Of a stretch of 64,000 nucleotides of DNA, positions 49,314-58,671 are shown piece after piece (position 1 is the stretch's first letter; each line of letters begins with the position of its first letter). The position numbers were made by a program, and so were the translations under genes. The notes under the pieces were generated by a model, which ran no database searches, had not been told where the DNA came from, and was given only the letters and a program-made list of their open reading frames with translations. The DNA is from Eretmocerus hayati (lineage: Eukaryota > Arthropoda > Insecta > Hymenoptera > Aphelinidae): the NCBI GenBank assembly GCA_029851415.1, contig CM056742.1:149425121-149489120 (forward strand), written 5' to 3'.

Positions 49314-49531
49314 TTCCACCAATGCTCTGGATACCTCATCAGTTGGTTGGTGTTCCACTAGGATACTCAACCACACTAGAATGTCACACAGAGGCTCACC
49401 CGACGTCTTTAAACTACTGGACGAGAGACGATGGGGTTATGATACATGAAGGGAGAAAGTACAAGGTCTCTTCAGTCCCGGAGAAGCCTTCATACAAAAC
49501 GAATATGACATTGACAATCTATGACGTCGAT
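49314..49531 (+). CDS. DIP/lachesin-family Ig protein, exon for first part of Ig3
   Basis: With the carried T, the exon reads F-PPMLWIPHQLVG, then VPLGYSTTLECHTEAHPTSL, NYWTRDDGVMIHEGRKYKV and PSYKTNMTLTIYDVD. PPMLWIPHQLVG is a hallmark of the DIP family at the start of Ig3. The first disulfide Cys lies in TLECHTEA and the core Trp in LNYWTRDD. The sequon NMT lies in strand E. The acceptor is CTGATTACAG (phase 1) and the donor GTCGAT/GTAAGT (phase 0). The second half of the domain is at 52045. Confidence 0.95.
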
Positions 49532-49700
49532 GTAAGTAATTCCACACCAAAATTTTTACGATTTCTCCGCATTTTTTAGACAGTTTATGAAACCACGCAC
49601 ATAACATCCCCATGTAGCTCAAAGGAATTTTCAGCAATTTTCCCATCGTAACCGTTGAATTCAGGACATGACATAATTCGTGATTTACTGCATCCCTCCC

Positions 49701-49977
49701 GTAAGGGTGTGTCCACAAATGATGCATACATAGTGCAAAATGCGCATATGCACTGCAAACGTGCACATGTGCAGCTCAATCAAATTTTAGCCAGAACCAG
49801 CCGTAACTCGTCTAGTTCTACTTTGGATCAGCCGGTAATAGAGAAAATAGACGAACCGCCTCAAATCAAGAAATTCTCTGATTCGAGCCCATCAATCCCT
49901 GCTCAAATGCAATGAACTGCACCGTGCGTACGCACGGTGTGCACTGCATATGCATAATTTGTGCACACACTCTCACA
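49701..49977. mobile_element. MITE, AAGGGTGYGTCCA family (copy B)
   Basis: The left end GTAAGGGTGTGTCCACAAAT (49701-49720), continuing GATGCATAC, is mirrored by GTGCACACACTCTCAC preceded by GCATATGCATAATTT at 49948-49976. Its terminus matches the element at 19016-19281 (AAGGGTGYGTCCASAAAT), and both carry GCACCGTGCG inside. It lies 170 bp after the Ig3 exon, in the 2.5-kb intron 49532-52044. Confidence 0.8.
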
Positions 49978-51379
49978 GGCGTTTAAGGAAAAAATTTAAT
50001 TCTAAAAAAGGCTTCGGTTCGGGGACGTCCGGGGTAATTGAATTCATGGAAATTGCTGACATCAAACTACTCTAGTCTTGGATGAATCGATTCCGAAGAA
50101 AAAAAATCACAAGATTGTGCAAGAATTTTCCTCCGATCAAAACAACAACAAGCGCACTTGTTCAGTTGGTGATAGATTCCGTACTTCTTCTGATGGAAAA
50201 CTCCAACCTTTGCTCTTTCCAAAACTCTCGAGCCAAAAATTCAAAGATACAAGTTAAAAAAAGTAGCAAAACACAACGAAGCACACATCAGAATTTTCCG
50301 CAGCAATCCACCCAATTGAAATTCAGAGTCGCGCTTTTGAGAGAACACACTCACATACTCGCAACTCGAAAGTAATGCAAGAAAAACGTGTGTAGATCTC
50401 TCGACACGAAAAATTACGATGCTCGAGCTGAGCGATATACACTTGTATCCCAAGCTTGTAATAGTTGTCGTCGGGCAGGCGCTTTGTCGTATAGAGAGAA
50501 AGTCATGAGATATGTCGGCGCGCCAAGAAAAAAGAAGGCAGTAGTAGCAGAAAACGCGAAACACTTAAATTCGTTGGAGGTGGTGGTGGCGCGTTTCCGC
50601 GGAACTAAGAGAAAAGCTTCAGCAATATAGAGTATGGCATGACACTGTGAGAAAGAATGAGAAGGAGGAAAGAGGGGTTAACCACGGGAGTAAGAAAAGA
50701 GAAATAAATGTAGCGCATTGAAACGATCGCAATTCGCCAACTTGTTCGGCGTCTGAGCAGGGCGCGAGCCTCCTATTCTCAAGCTTGCGGCAGAGGACGC
50801 GCCACACTGTAGCCTCAAAAAGCTTGCACCAATGCTTAACGACCGGCAATAAAGCTTCCCCTCTTCCTCTGTTCGATATACATTTTAGCTGCTTTATCGA
50901 TTTGGTACTCGCGATTGCCGAGAGATTTGTTACGAGCGGGTTGCGGATGTCCGAATTTGCCACAGCTCACCCCAAATGTACACAATGACAACAACACTGA
51001 TGTATCGGGCATTTTCCCAAAGTTAGCTGATTCCGGGGTATTTTGTGCTCTGTATTGAGTATTCTTATTGTAGAAAACGTCAAAACGTCGATTTATCTTT
51101 CAAAAATTTTGTTCCACCTAAGATGTTGAGTCGTGTAATGTATAATCATGTAAAATCTTAGTTAGATCATGATGGCTATTTAAAAAATGAGCTGCTGAAG
51201 TGTCATGAAATCCAGATTAGATAATATCAACAAACAGTCTGGATTTTGATTTGGGAAATTTTCGGGTTGAGATTCAATATCTGAGATAATAATGACGCAG
51301 ACTATGGCCCGAGACTCATATTCATGTTTCTTACTCACAATCAAGATTGGATCTGTTTTGAACTGATCTATTCATTTAC
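49978..51379. other. Intron sequence, no supported gene
   Basis: 50380-50980 is a CG-richer patch opening frames on both strands without domains. The rest is AT-rich intron. Confidence 0.55.
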
Positions 51380-51746
51380 TTTCATATATTTCTCCCTACG
51401 AGCTCATTGTTTCCCGTGTAAGTAGATCGAAATCTTGATCGAATCACAGATTTGGTACACTTATTTTTCAGGATACGACAAAACTGACGTCCCTTGATTC
51501 CGTCAGGCTCGTCGTTGCCACGACCTAGTGAGACTTCCGCAATCGAGTTCCGTGTTTTGTGTTTCGCATTTCGTTTTTGTTTCATATTTTTCTCAACATA
51601 CTGTGTACACTGATGTGTGTGCACTCAACCGCAACCCGAACTTCCTCAATATTCGAGTTCTATGAATCCAGACCAATAACAAGATATTCAAGAAAGGCCT
51701 CCGGCCCCACGATCACCCCACCTTGTCGATTTGGCGCCCAACGTGG
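51380..51746 (+). mobile_element. LTR remnant ending in a tRNA-Lys primer-binding site
   Basis: TGGCGCCCAACGTGG at 51732-51746 is the primer-binding site complementary to the 3' end of tRNA-Lys used by many insect Ty3/gypsy elements and by some retroviruses. The sequence before it (about 51380-51730) would be the 3' part of the 5' LTR. Nothing after it resembles gag, so it is a truncated insertion. The left edge is not defined. It lies about 300 bp upstream of the last visible DIP exon. Confidence 0.55.
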
Positions 51747-52044
51747 TGCCACATGAGTGTAAAGCTATCCTTCGTCAAATTTTAATTTGGACCTCGTGTA
51801 ATAGTTTACTCAAAATTCAATAACTCAGCCTGGAAGAGCAGTATCCAACTACTTTTGATATTATTCCTGGAGCGAACGCAGGGAGAACCGCAACCACATG
51901 TTTCGAAGATCTTGACTGGTCAACTGCAACAATTCCATTTTTCCATGCTGGTTGACCAATACACTCAAAATGACCAATACACTCAACATCCATACTGAAG
52001 AGATTGGAGACAAGTGTTGGTGTAACTGAAAATATTTCTTGCAG

Positions 52045-52120
52045 AAATCGGACTACGGAAGTTACAAGTGCGTGGCGAAAAACCCTCGAGGAGAAACGGA
52101 AGGCACGATTCGTGTTTATG
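52045..52120 (+). CDS. DIP/lachesin-family Ig protein, exon closing Ig3
   Basis: KSDYGSYKCVAKNPRGETEG then TIRVY. The D.G.Y.C motif supplies the second Cys of Ig3, and KCVAKNPRGET is near invariant in DIP proteins. The acceptor is TTTCTTGCAG (phase 0, matching the donor at 49532) and the donor TATG/GTGAGT (phase 1). After this exon the family has a variable Thr/Pro-rich stalk and a hydrophobic GPI-anchor signal. I could not recognise that exon between here and 62240. Confidence 0.93.
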
Positions 52121-53401
52121 GTGAGTTTTTCCAATACATGTATTCATAGAATCCACAAGACTTTGTTTTGCTCTAAAAGAGCGCTCTGTATATGCAATGT
52201 GTGTGATTTATTCCACGTATACCACTCTCGCATTGCGTTTTCATTTTTTTCGATTTTTGTAATTTATTTGGCGAGAGTGAAAAAGGGCATTTGTCAGATG
52301 TCAAGAGATCTTTTAGTATTCAACGCGCAAATGCCCTGGAGATCGGAACTTCAACCCAACGAGACGTTTAACGTCCGACTGCGTGGAGAATACTAAACTC
52401 TTTCTCTTCGTCATCTGCAGCTGGATGTCCTTTTTCGTCAGATGTACAATTTCTTGGTGTCTTTTGTGATACGATTTTTTTCGTGACATGCGTGATCAAG
52501 ATTGATTCAATATCAATATGGATGCTTGTACTGGAATCCTGAAATTGTGCCATTGAATGAACCAACGAAGTTTCCAGTGATCAAGGTCAATGTGAGGTCA
52601 GGCAGGAAGGACAATTCACCAATCGTATATTTTTCTATTAAATCTCGTCTAATATTCAAATTGACACAAATATTTGGATACTCAATGATGCTCTGAGAAA
52701 AAATTTTCGTTCCTCAGAGATATTTACTATGAGATCAAGATAATCTACTTTCAAAGTTGTACATGAATTTTGAATCGAAATTGCCCTTAGGGGCATGCGG
52801 TAGCCTTGCAAGCTGAATTTTGTTCCAATTATTCTTGGATTCTCTTGCGATTTCGGATAAACGATGAGCTACGCCATTCAAGTTATTATCATACTTGAAT
52901 AGCTCAACTCGTCGTTTAGCTCAAGTCGAAAAAGAATTCGAGCATTTTTAGAGCAAAAATGTGTGTATATTATAGGTTAGGGTGTACCAGACGCCCAGTG
53001 GTTCCAACTTTTCTGCAATAATCTAATGATTTGGACTGAACGTTGAGTTGTCGAGAATAAGTCGGACAATAACAATAACTAGACAACTGATCTCAAACCT
53101 TGTACCATTGAAATTTTCACATAAGTGGTGAATGGTACTTTACGGCCGTGTTGTCAGGCTACCGTATAAAGTTGAGATTTAATCACTGTATTCACTTTGA
53201 GCGTATTAATTCTCAAATAATAGCATTGACTCCCTCTTGCAGCATTTGGTCGGCTTACTCACTAGTAATCATTTGATTACTAATATTTGCTAGGCTACAG
53301 AGACCAGTTATAGCTTCCATTACACCAATTTTTAAATATGCTCTTTTGGTTGTCGATACCCCGTCGGTAGCCAAGATTTAGGACTTCTTTCAGTTCAATT
53401 A
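52121..53401. other. Intron sequence after the Ig3 exon, no gene seen
   Basis: AT-rich, without a recognisable repeat or exon. The missing C-terminal exon of the DIP-family gene might be anywhere from here rightward. Confidence 0.55.
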
Positions 53402-54522
53402 CAGTGAAACCTCTGTGAGGCGAACACCTTCGGTCGCAATAAAATTTTCCGACTTAAAGAGGTGTTTTTTTTATAAAGAGGCTACCTGAAAATGTCAAGT
53501 CGGCTATTCAATGATTCTATGAAAATGAATTGTGTCAATTGGATCAAGATTGAGAGTAAGTGATTGAGATTAAGTCAACCATCGTAATCCCCCTGAATAG
53601 GAACGAAAGCGTTGTTGTTACTCTGCAGAATGACTGGTGCGTTATACTCGAAAACCGGCTAATAGAGGTGCTTATACGTATACTCTTTGGGGCGAATGTA
53701 ATCGAAATTTTTGTCCGTGTCCGGGTTATAGAGTGTCCGCCAGGGGGTGGCTTACTAGGGAGTAGCCGTAACCAATGCCGGCTAATACGGCTAGTTTTGC
53801 GGCAAATGCGCGCTACTGCAAAAGATCCGTCACAGGTGCAAGTAGACAGAAGTAGCCAAAAGTGGCCTCGCTGAGATTTGAAAGAGTAGCATTTGTGGGG
53901 CTAGGTTCTACTCCCAACTACTCTATCGCCGCTGGAAGCCACTTCTGGCTACTGTAGAGCTTGTGTTGCGGACCCAACGAGTAGCCAACAGTAGCCAGAT
54001 AGTGGCTCGAAGTAGCCACGAGTGGTCCGTACAGGCTGAGAGTAGTTGGAAGTAGCCGATATTAGCTGGTTTTGGGACACAGCGCAGGACAGCGCTACTC
54101 CCTTGCCCTGTAAGGACCACTCATGGCTACTTCGAGCTACTATTTGGTTACTGTTGGTCGCTTGTTGGGTCCGCAAAACAAGCTCCACAGTAGCCAGAAG
54201 TAGCTTCCAGTGGTGATGAAGTGGTTTGAAGTGGAATATGGCCCCACAATGCTACTCTTTCAAATCTCAGCGAGGCTACTCTTGGCCACTTCTGTCTACT
54301 TGCACCTGTGGTGGGTCTCTCGCAGTAGCGCGCATTTTCCAGAAATCTAAGCGTGTTAGCCGGGATTAGCCACGGACACTCCCAAGTAAGCCGCCCCCTG
54401 GTGTCCGCTTTGAAGAGAAGCGAATCTATGAAGAAAATAAGAGCTTGACCGATCACAGGCGAAGTGTCCACGATATAGAGGCGTCCGCATTTTAGAGGTG
54501 TCTGGATAGAGAGGTTTCACTG
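53402..54522. mobile_element. 1.1-kb palindromic pogo/Tigger-like fold-back element
   Basis: Ends CAGTGAAACCTCTGTGAGG (53402) and the reverse complement of CAGTGAAACCTCTCTATCC (to 54522). TA precedes the left end (53400-53401). CA follows the right end, probably a mutated TA. CAGTGAAACCTC-type termini are typical of pogo/Tigger elements. Nearly the whole element folds back: GCTGAGATTTGAAAGAGTAG (near 53872) returns as its complement near 54250, and GAGTAGCCAACAGTAGCCAG (53979) returns near 54150-54210. AGTAGCC words are repeated many times. It has no transposase. Confidence 0.85.
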
Positions 54523-55034
54523 CATTGAAAATTAAATCGTGTTATAGCATGGACGTGAAATTGCAATGGATGTATCGACCAAACAAAATCTAGAACGTGA
54601 AAGGGTCACTGGTGAATATTGGATTGTAGCTCGAAACTAACAATTAGTAGTGGAGGGGGGTGGGCCTGACCTCATTTTAAGTATGAGAGCATGGTCTCAT
54701 TGTATTTTTGGGGCCCAGTATCAAATCGATATGCAATTACGGTAGTGTCGTGCTCCACGCCACCACCGGGAAGACCGTACCCTCGTACACTCATGGAATC
54801 ATACTCCCCAGACTCCTATGACTGTACCCTTTCCAATGAACTCAGGTCCGCATACCCTGTCCGATGAAGCCGGGACTCCACTTGTGCCACAGAGGTCAGA
54901 CCCGTATACTTGTCCCGATGAAGCCAGACCCAACTTTCCTCGACTCTTGCCTCGACTGTTGCAATTGCCACGCAACGATGCTTAGGAAAGGACGACAGCT
55001 TCCACAAAAATTTCACGAAAAACTGAGCACGTAG
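54523..55034. other. Spacer between the fold-back element and the LINE
   Basis: Contains two imperfect repeats of a CC(G/A)ATGAAGCC(G/A)GGACTCC-like segment (54840-54930). No coding region. It may be 5' debris of the LINE or of another element. Confidence 0.5.
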
Positions 55035-55518
55035 CAAAGTAAATGGCTTAAACTTTGCTGTGTTATATCCTTCAGTAGAGCTAAAGATGAATTCTTATTT
55101 GAATATAGAATCAGTGATAGCCTGCTCAGTAGGGTTGAATCTGTCTCTGATTTAGGTATTATTTTTGATTCGGAATTGAATTTCAATGAACATATTGATA
55201 CTATCACTAGCAAAGCCCATAAAATTATAGGTTTCATCAAACTCTCCACGGTAGATTTTAGAGGTACATTTGCGATTCTTCATCTGTATAAGACCCTCGT
55301 AATCCCAGTTTTGACATATGCCTCAACAGTATGGTCCCCTTATCAACTAAATATGCAAAAAGTGCTCAACATAAGATGCTGAGATATCTATGTTACAAAT
55401 CGAAAACCCCAATGAATTATACAGACCATGACTACACCTCGGTTTTGGATAAGTTCAAAGTCATTCAGATCACTCACTTGCTTACTTACCACGACTGTGT
55501 CTTTGCTTTCAAGATTAA
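55035..55518 (+). pseudogene. LINE reverse transcriptase C-terminal region, part 1
   Basis: The frame opens at 55035 with KWLKLCCVISFSRAKDEF, then SVSDLGIIFDSELNFNEHID, KAHKIIGFI and TYASTVWSPYQL. After a frameshift near 55350 it continues as LRYLCYKSKTPMNYTDHDY and LLTYHDCVFAFKIK. DLG..FDS.L.FNEHI and YAS.VWSPY are signatures of the RT thumb region of non-LTR retrotransposons. It is cut at a TTAA (55515-55518) by a 2.7-kb insertion and continues in the same frame at 58230. It belongs to the same family as the copy at 11086-13380. Confidence 0.88.
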
Positions 55519-55705
55519 GGCGAGGCCGTAGTCTGCTATATCGGATCAGCCCTAGTAACTTACGGTGGCACCCCTGCGACCACCATAGCTCAGTGATGAT
55601 CAGCAGGCGTGTCACCACCAGCCCGCACAATCTAACCTTTGTAAACATACTGATTGTTGATGTATATGTATGTGTGAACACACACACAACAACACTGTTT
55701 ACAAA

Positions 55706-55735
55706 GGTATATATATATATATACACACACACACT
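55706..55735 (+). repeat. (TA)n(CA)n microsatellite
   Basis: A TA run passes directly into an ACACAC run. Confidence 0.9.
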
Positions 55736-56022
55736 TTATGCATTGTACCCCTCTCGCACACAAATATCAGAGGTCTTGACATTGTGCCTCTCTTACATAC
55801 ATTAGGGGCCTTGGAAATAATGTGTACCTATAGTGGAAACCACAGATGCAATTCGATGCAATTCAATTCACTTGATAATTTAATTTGAATGGACAGAAAG
55901 CCACTGAGCATGAACTTTTGAAAAATAAGTATTATCAGAAACCCCAATTTTTTCAATTTTAGGAATACTTCAGAAAATCCAAATTTATCAATTCTCAACT
56001 GATCCACAAGTTTGGATATGTA

Positions 56023-57505
56023 ATCATCCCTCTGAAATACAGGGATCTTCGCAGACATGAATTGGACTCCAAATCAATATTCCAAGACTGACTTTATCTC
56101 TGAAAATGACCCGTATGCGTCATTTTGACCAAGTATTCTAGGATATTGAAACTGGATCCTTGATTAGAATCATCAAAATGATCAGAACTGGTTTAGAGGC
56201 CCAAAAAAAACACTCACTGTCTGTATTTGTTCAGTTCATCTTGAGTACAATGAAAGTCACATACTAACTTTCTAACTTTATTTCACAAAACCTTTAGAAC
56301 TCAACCAAATTTCAACGGATTCAAATAACTGAACATGAAATGATCCCTCTGAAATACAGGGATCTTATCAGACATGATATGAACTCCAATTCAATATTCC
56401 AAGACTGACTTTGTCTCTCAAAATGACCTGTATGCGCCATTTTCACCAAGTATTCTAGGATATTGAAACTGGATCCTTGATTAGAATCATCAAAATGATC
56501 AGAACTGGTTTAGAGGCCCAAAAACAAAACACTCACTGTCTGTATTTGTTCAGTTCATCTTGAGTACAATGAAAGTCACACACTACCTCTCTAACTTTTT
56601 TTCACAAAACCTTTAGAACTCAAGTAATTCCCAACGGATTCAGATAACTAAACATGAAATCATCCCTTTGGACAACAGAGATCTTAGCAGACATGATTTG
56701 AAGTCCAATTCAATATTGCAAAACTGACTTTGTCTCTCAAAGTGACCCGGATTCGTTATTTTTACCAACTATTCTAGGTTATTGAAACTGAAACCTTGAC
56801 TAGAATCATTAGAATAACTAGAACTGGTTTAGAGGCTCAAACAGAACATTCACATTCAGTATTTGTTCAATACATCTTGAGGACAACAAAATTCATAAAC
56901 TAACTTTCTAATTTTGGTTCACAAAACCCTTAGAACTCAAGTAATTCCCAACGGATTCAGATAACTGAACATGAAATTATCCCTCTGAAATGCAGGGATC
57001 TTATCAGACATGATTTGGACTCCAATTCAATATTCCAAGACTGACTTTATCTCTCAAAGTGACCCGGATACGTTATTTTCACCAAGTATTCTAGGATATT
57101 GAAAGTGGAACCTTGACTAGAATCGTTAGAATAACTAGAACTAGTTTAGAGGCTCAAACAGTTACATTCAGTATTTGTTCAATACATCTTGAGGACAACA
57201 AAGTTCATAAACTAACTTTCTAATTTTTGTTCACGAAACCTTTAGAACTCAAGTAATTCACAACGGATTCAGATAAATGAATATGAAATTATCCCACTGA
57301 AATGCAGAGATCTTAGCAGACATGATTTGAGCTCCAATTCAATATTCCAAGACTGACTTTATCACTCAAAGTGACCCGGATACGTTATTTATTCACCAAG
57401 TATTCTAGGGTATTGAACCTTGACATGACCTTGACTGGAATCATCAAAATGATCAGAACTGGTTTAGAGATCCAAACAAAACACTTACATTCTGTATTTG
57501 TTCAA
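56023..57505 (+). repeat. 317-bp satellite array, about 4.7 units
   Basis: Units beginning ATNATCCC(T/A)CTGAAAT.CAG start at 56023, 56340, 56659, 56976 and 57288, which are spacings of 317, 319, 317 and 312 bp. Each unit contains GATCTTA.CAGACATGAT, CCAAGTATTCTAGG and CTGGTTTAGAGG. The fifth unit stops at TATTTGTTCAAGGG. Neighbouring units are roughly 85-95% alike by eye. It lies wholly inside the TTAA element. Confidence 0.92.
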
Positions 57506-57932
57506 GGGCTCGTGTATGCAAATTTGCAAAGATGATGTTGCACTGAGCTCTCTGCCAATATGCAAAAAGATGCATGTCGCAGCGGACGGCTATCAGATTC
57601 ACCACCATGCCTGATCGCAGAAAAAGGACCCGGGTCCGGTCGATGATGACATATAATGTCATCAGCTGGGCCGTCGCTTTCCACCGGGAAGTCGCGGCTG
57701 ACAAGTCTCACAACGTATCTCATCCGCGATGACAACACACGGGAACGTGCATGATCGAAGCAGACGGTTTTGCTGCTGTCCCGCCTCACGCCCGCTGATC
57801 AGTCTGACCACTTTGAAGAAACGTAAAATTATGGCTGTCATCGTGTATAACTCATCGCCGTTCTGGATTTATCTCAAGTTTTATAGAGAATTATCAACAA
57901 ATAAGGGTCTTACTATCATCTACGAACTTTAG

Positions 57933-58098
57933 AGAATTGCGCTATGGAGTGAAAGTGAGCAAAAACGAGCTGATTACAAAATTATCGAATGAAGTATAAC
58001 AGCATGCCTTACCACAGGAGCAGACGACATCTGTCCATCGCTTATCATGGTAGTTTCTTTCTCTACTTTTCTGGGATTTCCCTCCATAGCGCAATTCT
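57933..58098. repeat. Small inverted-repeat element inside the TTAA element
   Basis: AGAATTGCGCTATGGAG (57933-57949) is exactly mirrored by CTCCATAGCGCAATTCT (58082-58098), with 132 bp between. This is either a tiny MITE or part of the host element's internal structure. Confidence 0.7.
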
Positions 58099-58229
58099 GA
58101 CATGCATTTTGTTGACGCATACAAAATATGAAGGGATTTGGTTAAGTAAAACTCGAGATATTCACAGAACGGATTCGGTCAATCTCCCTAGCTTTTTCAA
58201 GATGGCCGCGGACTACGGCCTCGCCTTAA

Positions 58230-58671
58230 GAATCAACTTTTCTCGAGCTCAGACATTAATAATTTATTTGAAATGAAAGACCTCAACTATGATTTACGAC
58301 AACCAAGGTATATCTCTGAAACAATTAGAAAGAACAACCATTCTTTCTTTGCTCCTGCTGATAGACTTCGACACTTCTGGAATCTACTCCCATTAAACCT
58401 CCAAAACTCAACATCAGCTGAGAGTTTCAAGCCTTTACTTTTCGGAGCAATCAAAGAAATAGGTTTGCATGATACTTTGCATGATTTACTAATTTGAAAG
58501 ACCTCCCATTTCTCATGTATTTCCATGATACACTAGCTTATACGTGATATTTTCTTTCATCAATCTTCTATATTTCTTTAGGTTTTTGATCGTGATTTGC
58601 AATATTGTTGAATATTTGTAAAATGGGCAGTATTGCCCGTATATTATTCATCCATGAAATCAATAAAAAAT
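58230..58671 (+). pseudogene. LINE reverse transcriptase C-terminal region, part 2 and 3' end
   Basis: The frame from 58231 reads NQLFSSSDINNLFEM, KDLNYDLRQPRYISE and FAPADRLRHFWNLLPLNLQN to a stop at 58495-58497. YDLR and R..RFWN.LP are usual in LINE C-terminal tails. A 3' UTR of about 170 bp follows, ending near AATCAATAAAAAATC (58655-58671). The in-frame match with the end of part 1 shows it is one LINE copy. Confidence 0.85.

Larger units (their letters stand above)
55519..58225. mobile_element. TTAA-flanked 2.7-kb non-autonomous element
   Basis: The element starts GGCGAGGCCGTAGTCTGC and ends in the reverse complement GCGGACTACGGCCTCGCC, giving an 18-bp TIR with one mismatch. TTAA is duplicated on both sides (55515-55518 and 58226-58229). 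Removing it restores the LINE frame exactly. TTAA duplication is the hallmark of piggyBac-type transposition, but the GGCGAGG terminus is not the usual piggyBac CCC-start and there is no transposase, so the superfamily is open. The cargo comprises a microsatellite (55706-55735), a 317-bp satellite array, a CG-richer segment (57505-57820), and a small hairpin element. Confidence 0.88.
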
